Source: Pseudohaliea sp964438205 (GTDB taxonomy: Bacteria > Pseudomonadota > Gammaproteobacteria > Pseudomonadales > Halieaceae). From it: a stretch of DNA of 64,000 bases. Location of the stretch: assembly GCA_964438205.1 (NCBI GenBank), contig CAYTJQ010000002.1, forward strand, positions 34,999 through 98,998, written 5' to 3'. This document shows, in pieces, positions 18,489-27,285 of this stretch. The position numbers and the translations under genes were made by a program. The notes beneath the pieces were generated by a model, which saw only the letters and a list, made by a program, of their open reading frames with translations, made no database searches and was not told the DNA's origin. The number at the start of each line of letters is the position of its first letter. Positions within the stretch are counted from its first letter, which is position 1.

Positions 18489-19886
18489 TCAGTACTCGGT
18501 GAGGCGGTTGATGCCGTTCAGGGCCGCGATGCGGTAGGCCTCCGCCATGGTGGGATAGTTGAAGGTGGTCGAGATGAAGTAGCGCAGCGTGTTGCCGTCG
18601 CCGGGCTGTTTCATGATCGCCTGGCCGATATGGATGATCTCGGTGGCCTCCGCGCCGAAGCAGTGGATGCCGAGGATGCGCAGCGTGGTCGGGTCGAAGA
18701 GGATCTTCAGCATGCCGACGTCCTCGCCGGAGATCTGCCCCCGGGCGGTATCCTTGAAGAAGGCCCGGCCCACCTCGAAGGGGACCCGCTGCTCTGTCAG
18801 TTCCCGCTCCGTCGGTCCCACCGAGCTGATCTCCGGGATCGTGTAGATGCCCGTGGGCACGTCGTCGACGTAGCGGACACCTTCCTTGCCCCGGGAGACC
18901 GCGGCAGCGGACCGACCCTGGTCGTAGGCGGCGCTGGCGAGGCTCGGCCAGCCGATCACGTCGCCGACGGCATAGATGTTCGGCACCTCGGTCTGGTACT
19001 GCCGGTTGACGCGCAGCTGACCACGGCTATCGGCCTCCAGGCCGATCTTTTCGAGGGCCAGCCGGTCCGTGTTGCCGGTGCGGCCGTTACACCAGAGGAG
19101 GGCGTCACCGCGCAGCTTTTTGCCGCTCTCCAGGTGCAGCACCACCCCGCCGTCGGTCGCCTCCACGCGCTCGTAGCTTTCGCGGTGGCGCACCATGACG
19201 CCAAGGTCGCGCAGGTGGTAGCTGAGCGCGATGGAGATCTCGTCGTCGAGGAAGGCGAGGAGGTTATCGAAACTGTTGACCAGCTCGACCTTGATACCGA
19301 GGCCGGAAAAGATCGAGGCGTACTCGCAGCCGATCACGCCCGCGCCGTAGACGAGCAGCTTGCGTGGCGTGTGCTGCAGGTCGAGGATGCTGTCGCTGTC
19401 GTAGACCCGCGGATGGCTGAAATCCACGTCCGGCGGATGGTAGGGACGGGAGCCGGTGGCGATGACCACATCGCGGGCCGTGAGCGCTTCCAGGCTGCCG
19501 TCGCTCTCTTCCACCACGACCGTGTTCGGGTCGCGGAACTGCGCACGGCCCTTGTACACGGCGATGCCGTTGCGCGCATAGAACTTGCTGCGCATTTCCA
19601 CCTGCCGTTCGATGACGCCGGCGGCCACGGAGAGTGCGGTGGGATAGGGGATCTGCCGGCTGTGGCCGATGTCCCGGAACAGCTTGCCGGTGTTGAAGCG
19701 CATGAGCTGCTTCACCGCGTGGCGCAGTGCCTTCGAGGGAATGGTGCCGCGGTGCGTACAGCCGCCGCCGACCATGCTGTTCTCCTCCACCACGGCAGCG
19801 CGCTTGTTGTGCTTGGCGGCATTGAGGGCGGCGCTTTCGCCGGCCGGGCCGCTGCCGATGACCAGGACGTCGTAATCGAATTCCAT
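18489..19886 (-). CDS. sthA: soluble pyridine nucleotide transhydrogenase
   Basis: A 465-residue flavoprotein of the pyridine nucleotide-disulfide reductase family that exchanges reducing equivalents between NADPH and NAD+. It shows the FAD motif VIGSGPAGES, the family-specific GGGCTHRGTIPSKAL (one Cys, no redox disulfide pair, as in E. coli SthA), a second Rossmann motif VYGAGVIGCEYAS and the dimerisation domain. The length equals E. coli SthA. I start at MEFDYD; an upstream frame extends to 19994 but has no family match. A TACAAT -10 lies about 53 bases upstream. Confidence 0.95.
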   Translation of the reverse strand: MEFDYDVLVIGSGPAGESAALNAAKHNKRAAVVEENSMVGGGCTHRGTIPSKALRHAVKQLMRFNTGKLFRDIGHSRQIPYPTALSVAAGVIERQVEMRSKFYARNGIAVYKGRAQFRDPNTVVVEESDGSLEALTARDVVIATGSRPYHPPDVDFSHPRVYDSDSILDLQHTPRKLLVYGAGVIGCEYASIFSGLGIKVELVNSFDNLLAFLDDEISIALSYHLRDLGVMVRHRESYERVEATDGGVVLHLESGKKLRGDALLWCNGRTGNTDRLALEKIGLEADSRGQLRVNRQYQTEVPNIYAVGDVIGWPSLASAAYDQGRSAAAVSRGKEGVRYVDDVPTGIYTIPEISSVGPTERELTEQRVPFEVGRAFFKDTARGQISGEDVGMLKILFDPTTLRILGIHCFGAEATEIIHIGQAIMKQPGDGNTLRYFISTTFNYPTMAEAYRIAALNGINRLTEY

Positions 19887-19938
19887 ACACTGACTGCGCC
19901 CGCGCGGGCGCCTCGACTCCATGACAGGAAGGGCTGCT

Positions 19939-19967
19939 ATTGTAGTGCCCGCAGCGGCCCGGGCGAA
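19939..19967 (-). promoter_or_regulatory. candidate sthA sigma-70 promoter
   Basis: On the minus strand, TTCGCC (19962-19967), a 17-bp spacer and TACAAT (19939-19944). The -10 is good and the -35 weak. The position suits the sthA start at 19886. Confidence 0.45.
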
Positions 19968-19980
19968 ACCGGGCCGTAGC

Positions 19981-20022
19981 TTGATCGGTGTCAATGCCTC
20001 TATTGCACCCGCTCCCTATGAT
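19981..20022 (+). promoter_or_regulatory. FNR/ANR-type class II promoter of ompW
   Basis: The perfect dyad TTGAT-CGGT-GTCAA (19981-19994) matches the FNR/ANR consensus TTGAY-N4-RTCAA. A TATGAT -10 at 20017-20022 predicts a start near 20029, which puts the dyad centre at about -41.5, the standard class II activator position. ompW (oprG) genes are known FNR/ANR targets in E. coli and Pseudomonas. The FNR-like regulator itself is encoded at 30378. Confidence 0.75.
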
Positions 20023-20077
20023 GCACGGCAAATTGACGGCGCCTGTCGCGCCGGGTCCCGCAAGCAAGGAGTGAATT

Positions 20078-20767
20078 ATGAAAACGAAACTGGCTGTGGC
20101 GATTGCTGCCGCGATTGCGGCCGGCGGTGCAATGACAGCGCAGGCCCACGAGGCCGGCGATATCATCGTCCGCGCCGGTATCATCAACGTCGATCCGTCG
20201 GGCGACAGCGATTCCATCGTGCTGCCGACAGAGCCCGCCACGGTGCTGCCGGGTGGCGTCGATGTCGATGACGACACGCAGCTGAGCATCATCGGCACCT
20301 ATATGGTCACGGACGTCTGGGGCGTGGAACTCCTCGCTGCCACGCCGTTCGAGCACGACATCACCCAGCCCGACCTCGGCATCGACGCCGGCAGCACCAA
20401 GCACCTGCCGCCGACCCTGAGCCTGCAGTACTACCCCCGTGGCGGCAAGGCTGGCTGGCAGCCCTACGTCGGCATCGGGGTGAACTACACCTATTTCTTC
20501 GACGAGGACGTCGACCCGGCGCTCGGCGAAGCCCTGGGTGCCGTCCTCGGCGCCAGCAGTGCGAAGCTCGACCTCGACGACTCCATCGGCCTCGCCGGCC
20601 AGGCAGGCGTCGACATCCCCCTGAACGACAACTGGATGCTGAACGCCGGCGTCTGGTACATCGACATCGGCACCACGGCAGACGTGGTGACCGACGTCGG
20701 CACGGTGAGCTTCGACGTGGATATCGACCCCTGGGTCTACAACATCGGCATCGCCTACAAGTTCTGA
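20078..20767 (+). CDS. ompW: OmpW family outer-membrane protein
   Basis: A 229-residue 8-stranded beta-barrel of the OmpW/AlkL/OprG family, which lets small hydrophobic molecules cross the outer membrane. It has a signal peptide (1-23, ending MTAQA), then HEAGDIIVRAGIINVDP, the alternating strands typical of the family (GVELLAATPFEHDI; LPPTLSLQYYPRGGKAGWQPYVG) and a C-terminal phenylalanine (GIAYKF) for barrel insertion. AAGGAG precedes the ATG. The FNR-type promoter upstream implies induction at low oxygen. A strong terminator follows. Confidence 0.95.
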   Translation: MKTKLAVAIAAAIAAGGAMTAQAHEAGDIIVRAGIINVDPSGDSDSIVLPTEPATVLPGGVDVDDDTQLSIIGTYMVTDVWGVELLAATPFEHDITQPDLGIDAGSTKHLPPTLSLQYYPRGGKAGWQPYVGIGVNYTYFFDEDVDPALGEALGAVLGASSAKLDLDDSIGLAGQAGVDIPLNDNWMLNAGVWYIDIGTTADVVTDVGTVSFDVDIDPWVYNIGIAYKF

Positions 20768-20811
20768 ACGACTGATACTGCGGTCCCTGCACCGCGGTCA
20801 GGTCCCGTTGA

Positions 20812-20838
20812 CCCCGCTATCCAGGCGGGGTTTTTTTT
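20812..20838 (+). terminator. intrinsic terminator after ompW
   Basis: A 6-bp G+C stem (CCCCGC/GCGGGG, 20812-20817 and 20825-20830) with a 7-base loop, directly followed by eight T residues. It lies 45 bases after the ompW stop. It is the clearest intrinsic terminator in the window. The rest of the gap to 20980 holds only a 10-nt direct repeat GCCCCGGACA (20940-20949, 20959-20968). Confidence 0.9.
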
Positions 20839-20980
20839 GCTTTTCTCGCGGTTTCATCGGGGCGGGTGCGGGAGTCTTCCCTCAGCCCTCCCTTGTCAGA
20901 ACGTGCCCTGCCAGCCGCTGATCGCAGTTTCCCGCACTCGCCCCGGACATTTGCGGAGGCCCCGGACACGGCGCCGGTGC

Positions 20981-21727
20981 TCAGCCGTGGTGCTCGTGGT
21001 CCTGCATCGGGCCGGCTTCCATGGGCATCGACGCGGGTGCTTCGCCGGGGATCGGCAGGCTGCGCTCGAGCAGGTGACCGCCATGGCTGGCGACCAGGTA
21101 AAGCGTCCATAGCCCGGAACCGATGAGCAGCAGGGCGATGAGGACCTTGAGGCCGCGGCGGCGCAGCAGGGCCTGTACGCCGCTGGCGCCGAAGCTGGTC
21201 GCCAGCATCGCCGGCAGCGTGCCGGCGCCGAAGGCGAGCATGAGGCTGCCGGCGCCCCAGGCGCTTTGCGCCGTAGCCGCCCAGGCCAGCCCGCTGTAGA
21301 TCAGCCCGCAGGGCATGAGACCCCAGCCGAGACCGAGGGCGAAGCCCTGCGCCGGGCTGGTGACCGGCAGGAATCGCGAGGAGAAGCGCTGTACCGGTCG
21401 CCAGAGGACGGCCCCCGCGCGTTCGATGACCGTGAGGCCGCGCCACCAGTCGGCGATGTACAGGCCCATGAGGACGAGCAGGACGCCCGCGAGGTAACGC
21501 AGGCCCAGGGTCCAGGCCGCGAGGTTGATGCTGCCGGCAAGGAAGCCAAGCAGGGCGCCGAGGGCACCGTAGCTGGTGATACGGCCGCCGTGGTAGGCAA
21601 AGGTGAGCGAGGGGCGTGTCCTGCTACCGAGGCTGAGGGCGGCGGCAATACCGCCGCACATGCCCAGGCAGTGCCCGGCGCCGGCGAGACCGATGCCGAA
21701 GGCCGCGGCGTAGTCGGCGGGAGTCAC
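20981..21727 (-). CDS. SafE/DsbD-like membrane protein of the cbb3 oxidase cluster
   Basis: A 248-residue polytopic protein (about 6 helices) of the TauE/SafE / cytochrome c biogenesis transmembrane family. The first helix carries GHCLGMCGG (Cys20, Cys24), a metal- or thiol-type motif, and the C-terminus ends in a Met/His-rich tail (MPMEAGPMQDHEHHG) that looks copper-binding. Homologues commonly end cco clusters after ccoS and are thought to help supply copper or handle thiols during cbb3 assembly, though the role is not firmly established. The start overlaps ccoS by 4 bases, so it belongs to the same operon. Confidence 0.85.
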   Translation of the reverse strand: MTPADYAAAFGIGLAGAGHCLGMCGGIAAALSLGSRTRPSLTFAYHGGRITSYGALGALLGFLAGSINLAAWTLGLRYLAGVLLVLMGLYIADWWRGLTVIERAGAVLWRPVQRFSSRFLPVTSPAQGFALGLGWGLMPCGLIYSGLAWAATAQSAWGAGSLMLAFGAGTLPAMLATSFGASGVQALLRRRGLKVLIALLLIGSGLWTLYLVASHGGHLLERSLPIPGEAPASMPMEAGPMQDHEHHG

Positions 21728-21972
21728 GGCGTGCCGCCCTTGCCGGCATCGTCTCCGGCATCGTCTCCGGCATCGTCTCCGGCGCGGTCGGCGCGCCCCT
21801 CCGCGCCCTGGCTGTCGGCCGTCGCCCCCGGCTTGTCGTCGTCGGCGAGGATACGCCAGCCCTCCTTGTCGAGGTCGTCGTACTGACCGTTGTCGATGGC
21901 CCAGAGCAGCAGTTTCACGGCCACGGCAACGAAAACGAGGGCGACGGGAATGAGCAGGTACAGGCTGTCCAT
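21724..21972 (-). CDS. ccoS: cbb3-type cytochrome oxidase assembly protein CcoS
   Basis: An 82-residue protein. Its first 45 residues are a normal CcoS: one membrane helix (LYLLIPVALVFVAVAVKLLLWAI), then DNGQYDDLDKEGWRIL. CcoS is needed to insert heme and copper into CcoN. The C-terminal half is unusually long and low-complexity, with three AGDD-type units coded by a perfect 12-nt tandem repeat. It follows ccoI by 21 bases and overlaps the SafE-like gene by 4. Confidence 0.93.
   Translation of the reverse strand: MDSLYLLIPVALVFVAVAVKLLLWAIDNGQYDDLDKEGWRILADDDKPGATADSQGAEGRADRAGDDAGDDAGDDAGKGGTP
21745..21780 (-). repeat. three perfect 12-nt repeats in ccoS
   Basis: GGCATCGTCTCC (plus strand) occurs three times in direct tandem at 21745-21756, 21757-21768 and 21769-21780. 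In ccoS it is in frame and codes repeated acidic AGDD units. Copy-number change would leave the frame intact. Confidence 0.9.
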
Positions 21973-21993
21973 GGACGCTCCTTCAACACTTCC

Positions 21994-24459
21994 TCAGGGG
22001 CGGCGGCAGCGAGCCAGGCGCAGGGAGTTGCCGACGACGAGCAGTGAGCTCAGGGACATACCGATCGCCGCGGCCCAGGGCGGCACATAGCCCAGGGCTG
22101 CCAGGGGGATGCCGACGCCATTGTAGCCCAGGGCCCAGGCGAGGTTCTGCCGGGTGACGCTGCGGCATTTTGCCGCGTGCGCAAGGAGAAGGCTTACCCG
22201 GTCGAGATCACCCTCGGTGACCACGAAGTCTGCCTGGGTCCGGGCGAGCTCCGTGGCGCCGGCCACGGCCAGGGAGGCGTCGGCGACCTTCAGCACCGGG
22301 GCGTCGTTGAGACCGTCGCCGACCATGATCACTACCGCGCCGGCACGCTGCAGGGCGGCTACCGCAGCGCTCTTGTCCGCGGGTGCGAGGCCGGTCCGGA
22401 CCGCGTCGAAGGCGAGCTCGGCGCCGAGCCTTGCCCCGTGCCCGGAGGCGTCGCCGGTGAGCAGGGTCAGGCGCAGGCCCCGCGCCCGCGCGTCGTCGAG
22501 GACGCCCGCCGCCGCGCTCCGCAGCGGATCCTCGAGGGCGATGAGCGCAGCGGCGCCGGCCTCGGAGCACAGACCGATCCAGTAGCGGCCGTCCTCCGGG
22601 GGCGCGGCCATGGCGGGACAGAGGCGCCGGCAGTGGGCGAGGGAACCGAGGTGCCAGCGCCGGCCCTGCCATTCCCCCTCGAGTCCCGCTCCGACCCGGT
22701 AGCGGACGTCGCGCACCCCGGATGCCGGCTCGCAAGCGGCGAAGGCCTCGGCGAGCGGATGGGTGGACCAGGCCTGGAGGGCGGCGCAGAGGGCGAGTGC
22801 CTCCTGCTCCGACAGGTTGCCCGGCAGGCGGACCTCGTCGATGGCGAGGCGCCCCGCCGTGAGGGTACCGGTCTTGTCGAAGACCAGGTCGGTCGCGCGG
22901 GCCACGGCGTCCAGCGCGTTTTCCCCGCGCACGATGACCCCGGCGCGGCGCAGGGCGGCGGCGGCGTTCGCCAGCGCCGCGGGGGTGGCCAGCGCGAGGG
23001 CGCAGGGGCAGCTGATGACGAGCACCGAGAGGGCGACCCAGAAGGCCTTCTCCGGTGCCACGGTCCACCAGGTGAGCGCCGTGGCCGCGGTGGCGAGGAG
23101 CACGGCGCCGATGAACCAGGCAGCGATGCGGTCCGCAAGCTGCGCGATGCGCGGTTTCTCCGCCGCGGCTGCCTCGATGGAGCGCTGCAGGGCGGCGAGG
23201 CGGGAGTCGCGGTAGCTGCCGCTGGCGACCAGCTCGATACTGTTCTCCACGTTCACGGTGCCGGCGTAGACCGTGTCGCCCGCAGCGACACTGCGCGGCA
23301 GCGGTTCGCCGTTGAAGGTGTCCTCGCGCACGGCGCTCGCTCCGTCGATGATTTCCCCGTCGATGGGCACGGTTTCGCCGGCGGGCACCAGCACCCGGTC
23401 GCCGGCGGCGAGGCGCTGCCGCGGCCGCTGCTCGAAGCGGTCGCCTGCGCGCACCCGCACCGCGGCGGGAAGGGCGGTCTCGGCATCGTTCCAGAGGAAA
23501 GCGTCCCGGTGACGCAGGCGCTTCTCCGCGAAGCGCGCGAGGAGCAGGAAGAAGGTGAACATGACCACCGAATCGAAGTACACCTCGCCGCTGGCCGCGA
23601 CCGTGGCGTAGACGCTCGCGCCGAAGGCGAGGCCGATGGCGAGAGCCACGGGCAGGTCCATGACCAGCGCGCCCTGGCGCAGATGCCGCCACGCGCTCTC
23701 GAAGAACGGGCGGGCCGAGAACAGCACGACGAAACCGGCCACCAGCAGGCTGAACCAGCGCAGCAGGCCGCGATACTCGGTGGCAATACCCTGTAGGTCA
23801 CCGGCGTGCAGCGCGATGGCGAACATGCCCACCTGCATCATGCCGACGCCGGCCACGGCCAGCCGGCGCAGATCCGCCCGGTGCTCCCGCCCGAGCTCCC
23901 GCTGCTGCGCGTCACTGCGGAAGGGGGCGACCCGGTAGCCCATGGCCGCCACGCGGGCGAAGACCGCCGCGAGGGGCAGCGCCGCGGGGTCGAGGGTGAC
24001 GTCGAGGCGGGCCTGGGCGAGGTTGACGTTGGCGGTCCTGAGCCCGGGAAGGCGGCGCAGCGTGCTCTCGACCAGCCAGGTACAGGCGGCGCAGGTCATG
24101 CCGCCGAGGAGCAGGCGGGCGTGCAGCAGCCCGCTCTCGTCGCGCTCGCTGAAGGTCGCGGCGAGTTCCGGGTCGTCGTAGATGCGCCACGGGTCGAGGG
24201 CGCCGGTGGGGACGTCCGGCGGGCGCTCGCTCCAGGCCGTACGCTGCTCGTAGAAGCGGCCGAGGCCGCTCTCGGCGATGAGTGACGCGACAGCGCGGCA
24301 GCCCGGGCAGCACATGGGCTGTGCCTCGCCGTTGATGGAGACAGAGAAGTCCGCCCCGGAGGGAACCGCCTCGCCGCAGTGGTAGCAATGCTCGCCCGGC
24401 AACGCCGCCGTGTCAGCTGCCGTCGTCACCACGGAAGTTCCCCTGCTGCAGGGAGCCAT
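21994..24459 (-). CDS. ccoI: copper-translocating P1B-type ATPase CcoI
   Basis: An 821-residue heavy-metal P-type ATPase that supplies copper for the cbb3 binuclear centre. The N-terminal extension typical of CcoI/FixI has CYHC (25-28) and CPGC (51-54) cysteine pairs. A heavy-metal-associated domain follows with GGMTCAACTWL (119-129), then eight membrane helices with the CPC motif (SCPCALALATP, near 483), the DKTGT phosphorylation site (near 527) and the GDGLNDAPVL hinge. The start is uncertain: the ATG at 24459 overlaps ccoH by 47 bases, and a GTG pair at 24432/24429, preceded by AGGGG, is an equally good choice. Confidence 0.94.
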   Translation of the reverse strand: MAPCSRGTSVVTTAADTAALPGEHCYHCGEAVPSGADFSVSINGEAQPMCCPGCRAVASLIAESGLGRFYEQRTAWSERPPDVPTGALDPWRIYDDPELAATFSERDESGLLHARLLLGGMTCAACTWLVESTLRRLPGLRTANVNLAQARLDVTLDPAALPLAAVFARVAAMGYRVAPFRSDAQQRELGREHRADLRRLAVAGVGMMQVGMFAIALHAGDLQGIATEYRGLLRWFSLLVAGFVVLFSARPFFESAWRHLRQGALVMDLPVALAIGLAFGASVYATVAASGEVYFDSVVMFTFFLLLARFAEKRLRHRDAFLWNDAETALPAAVRVRAGDRFEQRPRQRLAAGDRVLVPAGETVPIDGEIIDGASAVREDTFNGEPLPRSVAAGDTVYAGTVNVENSIELVASGSYRDSRLAALQRSIEAAAAEKPRIAQLADRIAAWFIGAVLLATAATALTWWTVAPEKAFWVALSVLVISCPCALALATPAALANAAAALRRAGVIVRGENALDAVARATDLVFDKTGTLTAGRLAIDEVRLPGNLSEQEALALCAALQAWSTHPLAEAFAACEPASGVRDVRYRVGAGLEGEWQGRRWHLGSLAHCRRLCPAMAAPPEDGRYWIGLCSEAGAAALIALEDPLRSAAAGVLDDARARGLRLTLLTGDASGHGARLGAELAFDAVRTGLAPADKSAAVAALQRAGAVVIMVGDGLNDAPVLKVADASLAVAGATELARTQADFVVTEGDLDRVSLLLAHAAKCRSVTRQNLAWALGYNGVGIPLAALGYVPPWAAAIGMSLSSLLVVGNSLRLARCRRP

Positions 24460-24919
24460 CGAGGCGCCAGCCTCCGTCTTCGCCGGCGTCGAGAATCCAG
24501 TGCCAGTGGCTGGCGACCGGGCCGGGCAATGACGCCGTGTAGTGCGTCGGGCCCGTACGGGTCAGCTGCACCGTGAAATCGCGGTCGGCCTCCAGCGGAT
24601 GGGAGAGCTGGAGCCGGAGGCCGGCCTGCCCCTCGATGCCCTCGGTCTCGACCTCGATACGCGCACCGAGGACGGTCAAACGCGCGCTGTAGCCGCGCTC
24701 CCGGGCCGCCTCCTGTTTGGCCAGCTGGCGGTTGATGGCGAGGCCGTCCTTGTAATACTCGTCGACGACCAGGTCATCGGCGTGGCGGGTGGCGATGTAG
24801 AGCGTGACGAAGGCCGCGATGACCACCGAGCCCGGCAGTACGATCAGGAACCAGGGCCAGAACTGTCGGTACCAGGGCGCGCTGTCCTCCCGCGCCGGGG
24901 AGCCGGGCCGGCGACTCAC
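24413..24919 (-). CDS. ccoH: cbb3 oxidase assembly protein CcoH (FixH)
   Basis: A 168-residue protein with one N-terminal membrane helix (FWPWFLIVLPGSVVIAAFVTLYI) and a periplasmic FixH domain containing DEYYKDGLAINRQLAKQEAA and SHPLEADRDFTVQL. It assists maturation and stability of the cbb3 complex. Its ATG overlaps the ccoG stop by 4 bases and its end overlaps the ccoI start, as usual for ccoGHIS operons. Confidence 0.92.
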   Translation of the reverse strand: MSRRPGSPAREDSAPWYRQFWPWFLIVLPGSVVIAAFVTLYIATRHADDLVVDEYYKDGLAINRQLAKQEAARERGYSARLTVLGARIEVETEGIEGQAGLRLQLSHPLEADRDFTVQLTRTGPTHYTASLPGPVASHWHWILDAGEDGGWRLDGSLQQGNFRGDDGS

Positions 24920-26328
24920 AGCGGGCGCATGAAGCGTGACTCGGCCACGGCGCGCAGGGAGGGCATGTCCTCGGCGACCGCGGTGAAGGTCATTTCCGTG
25001 CTCGGTGCCGAAAGCGTCTCGGGCCGTGCGCGGACGCGCAGGGTGATGGTCTGGTCCTCGCCGCCCTCGAGCTTGTAGCGAACGCTGCCGAGCAACTCGG
25101 CGTCCTCGATGCCGTCGATGGTAAGGGTAAAGGTGTGCGGGTTGCCGTCCATGTTCACCAGGTGCAGCTTGTAGATGTTCTCGATCGCGCCGTCCGTCGT
25201 TTCCACGAAGAGCTGGTTGCGATCCCGGATCACGGTCATCTCCAGCGGGATGCGGCTGGCCACGTTATAGCTGAATACCGCCACCATGACGATGAGCATG
25301 GCGACGTAGCCGATGACCCGGGGCCGGAGCCAGTGCGTGCTGCCGCCCTCGAGTTCGTTCTCGCTCGTATAGCGGATCAGGCCGCGGGGGTAGCCCATCT
25401 TGTCCATGATCGAGTCGCAGGCATCGATACACAGGGCGCAGCCGATGCACTCGTACTGCAGGCCGTCCCGGATGTCGATGCCCGTGGGACAGACCTGCAC
25501 ACACAGGTCACAGTCGACGCAGTCCCCGAGGCCGAGGGCGCCGCGGTCGGCATCGCGCTTGCGCGAGCCCCGGGGCTCGCCGCGGTTCCGGTCATAGGAA
25601 ACGATCAGCGTGTCCCGGTCGAACATCACGGACTGGAAACGGGCGTAGGGGCACATGAACTTGCACACCTGCTCGCGCATCCAGCCGGCATTGACGTAGG
25701 TCGCCAGGGTGAAGAACACGGTCCAGAGGGCCTGCCACTTGCCGGTGGAGAAGGTGGCGAGTTCCCAGACCAGTTCGCGGATCGGGTAGAAATACCCCAC
25801 GAAAGTCATGCCGGTCATGAAGGCCACGAAAAGCCAGCCGGCGTGCTTGGCGCCCTTGCGGGCGACCTTTTCCGCCGACCAGGGTGCCTTGTCGAGCTTG
25901 ATGCGCTGGTTGCGGCTGCCCTCGGTCTTCTGCTCGATCCACATGAAGATCGAGGTCCACACGGTCTGTGGGCAGGTGTAGCCGCACCAGACGCGGCCGG
26001 CAGAGACGGTCACCGCGAACAGCGAGTAGGCGCTGATGATGAGCAGGAAGGCCAGCAGCGGGAAATCCTGGGGCCAGAAGGTGAGGGAGAAGATGTGGAA
26101 CTCCCGCTCCGGCAGGTCGAACCAGACCGCCTGGCGGCCATCGATGCTGAACCAGGGCAGCAGGTAGTAGCCGAGGAGAAGAGGCCAGCCGGTGTAGAGA
26201 CGCAGGCGCTGGTAGAAGCCCTCGATCTTGCGCGTGTAGATCTTCTCTCGCTTCTGGTAGAGGTCGAGCTCGGCCACCTCGGCCGGGGCCGCTTCCTGTA
26301 CGACTTCGATGACGTCCGGGTCTTTCAT
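24916..26328 (-). CDS. ccoG: cytochrome c oxidase accessory protein CcoG
   Basis: A 470-residue membrane ferredoxin-like protein. Helices lie around 45-115 and 160-220. Two 4Fe-4S ligand sets are visible (CVDCDLCVQVCPTGIDI and CIGCALCIDACDSI), and an Ig-like C-terminal domain follows one more helix near 345. CcoG is thought to reduce Cu(II) for delivery to the cbb3 oxidase. It heads the accessory block ccoGHIS, separated from the structural genes by 75 bases that contain a perfect hairpin. Confidence 0.95.
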   Translation of the reverse strand: MKDPDVIEVVQEAAPAEVAELDLYQKREKIYTRKIEGFYQRLRLYTGWPLLLGYYLLPWFSIDGRQAVWFDLPEREFHIFSLTFWPQDFPLLAFLLIISAYSLFAVTVSAGRVWCGYTCPQTVWTSIFMWIEQKTEGSRNQRIKLDKAPWSAEKVARKGAKHAGWLFVAFMTGMTFVGYFYPIRELVWELATFSTGKWQALWTVFFTLATYVNAGWMREQVCKFMCPYARFQSVMFDRDTLIVSYDRNRGEPRGSRKRDADRGALGLGDCVDCDLCVQVCPTGIDIRDGLQYECIGCALCIDACDSIMDKMGYPRGLIRYTSENELEGGSTHWLRPRVIGYVAMLIVMVAVFSYNVASRIPLEMTVIRDRNQLFVETTDGAIENIYKLHLVNMDGNPHTFTLTIDGIEDAELLGSVRYKLEGGEDQTITLRVRARPETLSAPSTEMTFTAVAEDMPSLRAVAESRFMRPL

Positions 26329-26368
26329 GGGGGTACCACTGGTTGTGCCGGCGGGTGCCGGGTTTGCG

Positions 26369-26389
26369 GTGCGCGGCCGGACCGCGCAC
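26369..26389 (-). other. hairpin between ccoP and ccoG
   Basis: An 8-bp perfect inverted repeat GTGCGCGG/CCGCGCAC (26369-26376, 26382-26389) with a 5-base loop, in the only sizeable gap within the cco transcript. No U tract follows. It could lower read-through or protect the upstream structural-gene mRNA, giving more oxidase subunits than assembly factors (inference). Confidence 0.55.
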
Positions 26390-26403
26390 GGCGGGGCCGG
26401 GGT

Positions 26404-27285
26404 CTATTGCTGCGGTTGGCTGGTGCCGTAGATGTAGGCCGTGACGATATGGATCTTGTCCTCGCTCAGCGTGTTGCCGAACGCGGGCATCTTGCCGTTG
26501 CGGCCGTTGCGCAGCGTCAGCTCGATCTGCTCTTCGCTACCGCCGTAGAGCCAGATGCCGTTGGTCAGGTTCGGCGCGCCCATGGCCGGGTTGCCCTTGC
26601 CGTCGGGGCCGTGACAGGCCACACAGTAGCTCTCGTAGTGCTGCTTGCCGCGCTCGGCCTTCTCCGCGTCCGCGCTCCGGTTGTTCAGGGAGAGTACGTA
26701 CTCGGTGGCCTCGTCGATGCCGTCCTCGCCGAGGATATCCTTCCAGGCCGGCATGGCGGCCTGGCGGCCCTGCACGATCGAGTGCTTGATCGCGTCCGGG
26801 GCGCCGCCCCAGAGCCAGTCCTCGTCGACCAGGTTCGGGAAACCGTAGGCGCCGCGGGCGTCGAGGCCATGGCACTGGGAACAGTTGTTGCCGTAGATGC
26901 GCATACCCATCTTCATGACCTTCGGGTCCTCGGCGATCTCGGCCACCGGCAGGGCCAGGTAGCGGTCGCGCATGGCCCGGTACTTCGCATCGGCCTCGGC
27001 GACCTCCTCGGCGTGCTGCTCGAGCTGGGTCCAGCCGAGCAGACCCTGGAAGTTGCCCATACCCGGGTACATGATGAGGTAGCCGATGCCCCAGACGATG
27101 GTGATCACGAACATGGCGAACCACCAGGCGGGCAGGGGATTGTCGTACTCCTCGATGCCGTCGTACTCGTGCCCCGTAGTCTCGTTCTCACCCGAGCGCT
27201 GGCGGTTGGCGAACAGGATCCAGGTAATACCCACGATGGTGATCACCGTGAGAATGATGACCCAGTTGCTCCAGAAGCTAGTCAT
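26404..27285 (-). CDS. ccoP: cbb3-type cytochrome c oxidase subunit III (diheme)
   Basis: A 293-residue CcoP with two N-terminal helices (about 4-26 and 52-75) and two class I cytochrome c domains whose heme sites are CSQCHG and CVACHGPDGKG. It passes electrons from soluble cytochrome c to CcoO and CcoN on the periplasmic side. The ATG overlaps the end of ccoQ by 8 bases. Confidence 0.96.
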   Translation of the reverse strand: MTSFWSNWVIILTVITIVGITWILFANRQRSGENETTGHEYDGIEEYDNPLPAWWFAMFVITIVWGIGYLIMYPGMGNFQGLLGWTQLEQHAEEVAEADAKYRAMRDRYLALPVAEIAEDPKVMKMGMRIYGNNCSQCHGLDARGAYGFPNLVDEDWLWGGAPDAIKHSIVQGRQAAMPAWKDILGEDGIDEATEYVLSLNNRSADAEKAERGKQHYESYCVACHGPDGKGNPAMGAPNLTNGIWLYGGSEEQIELTLRNGRNGKMPAFGNTLSEDKIHIVTAYIYGTSQPQQ

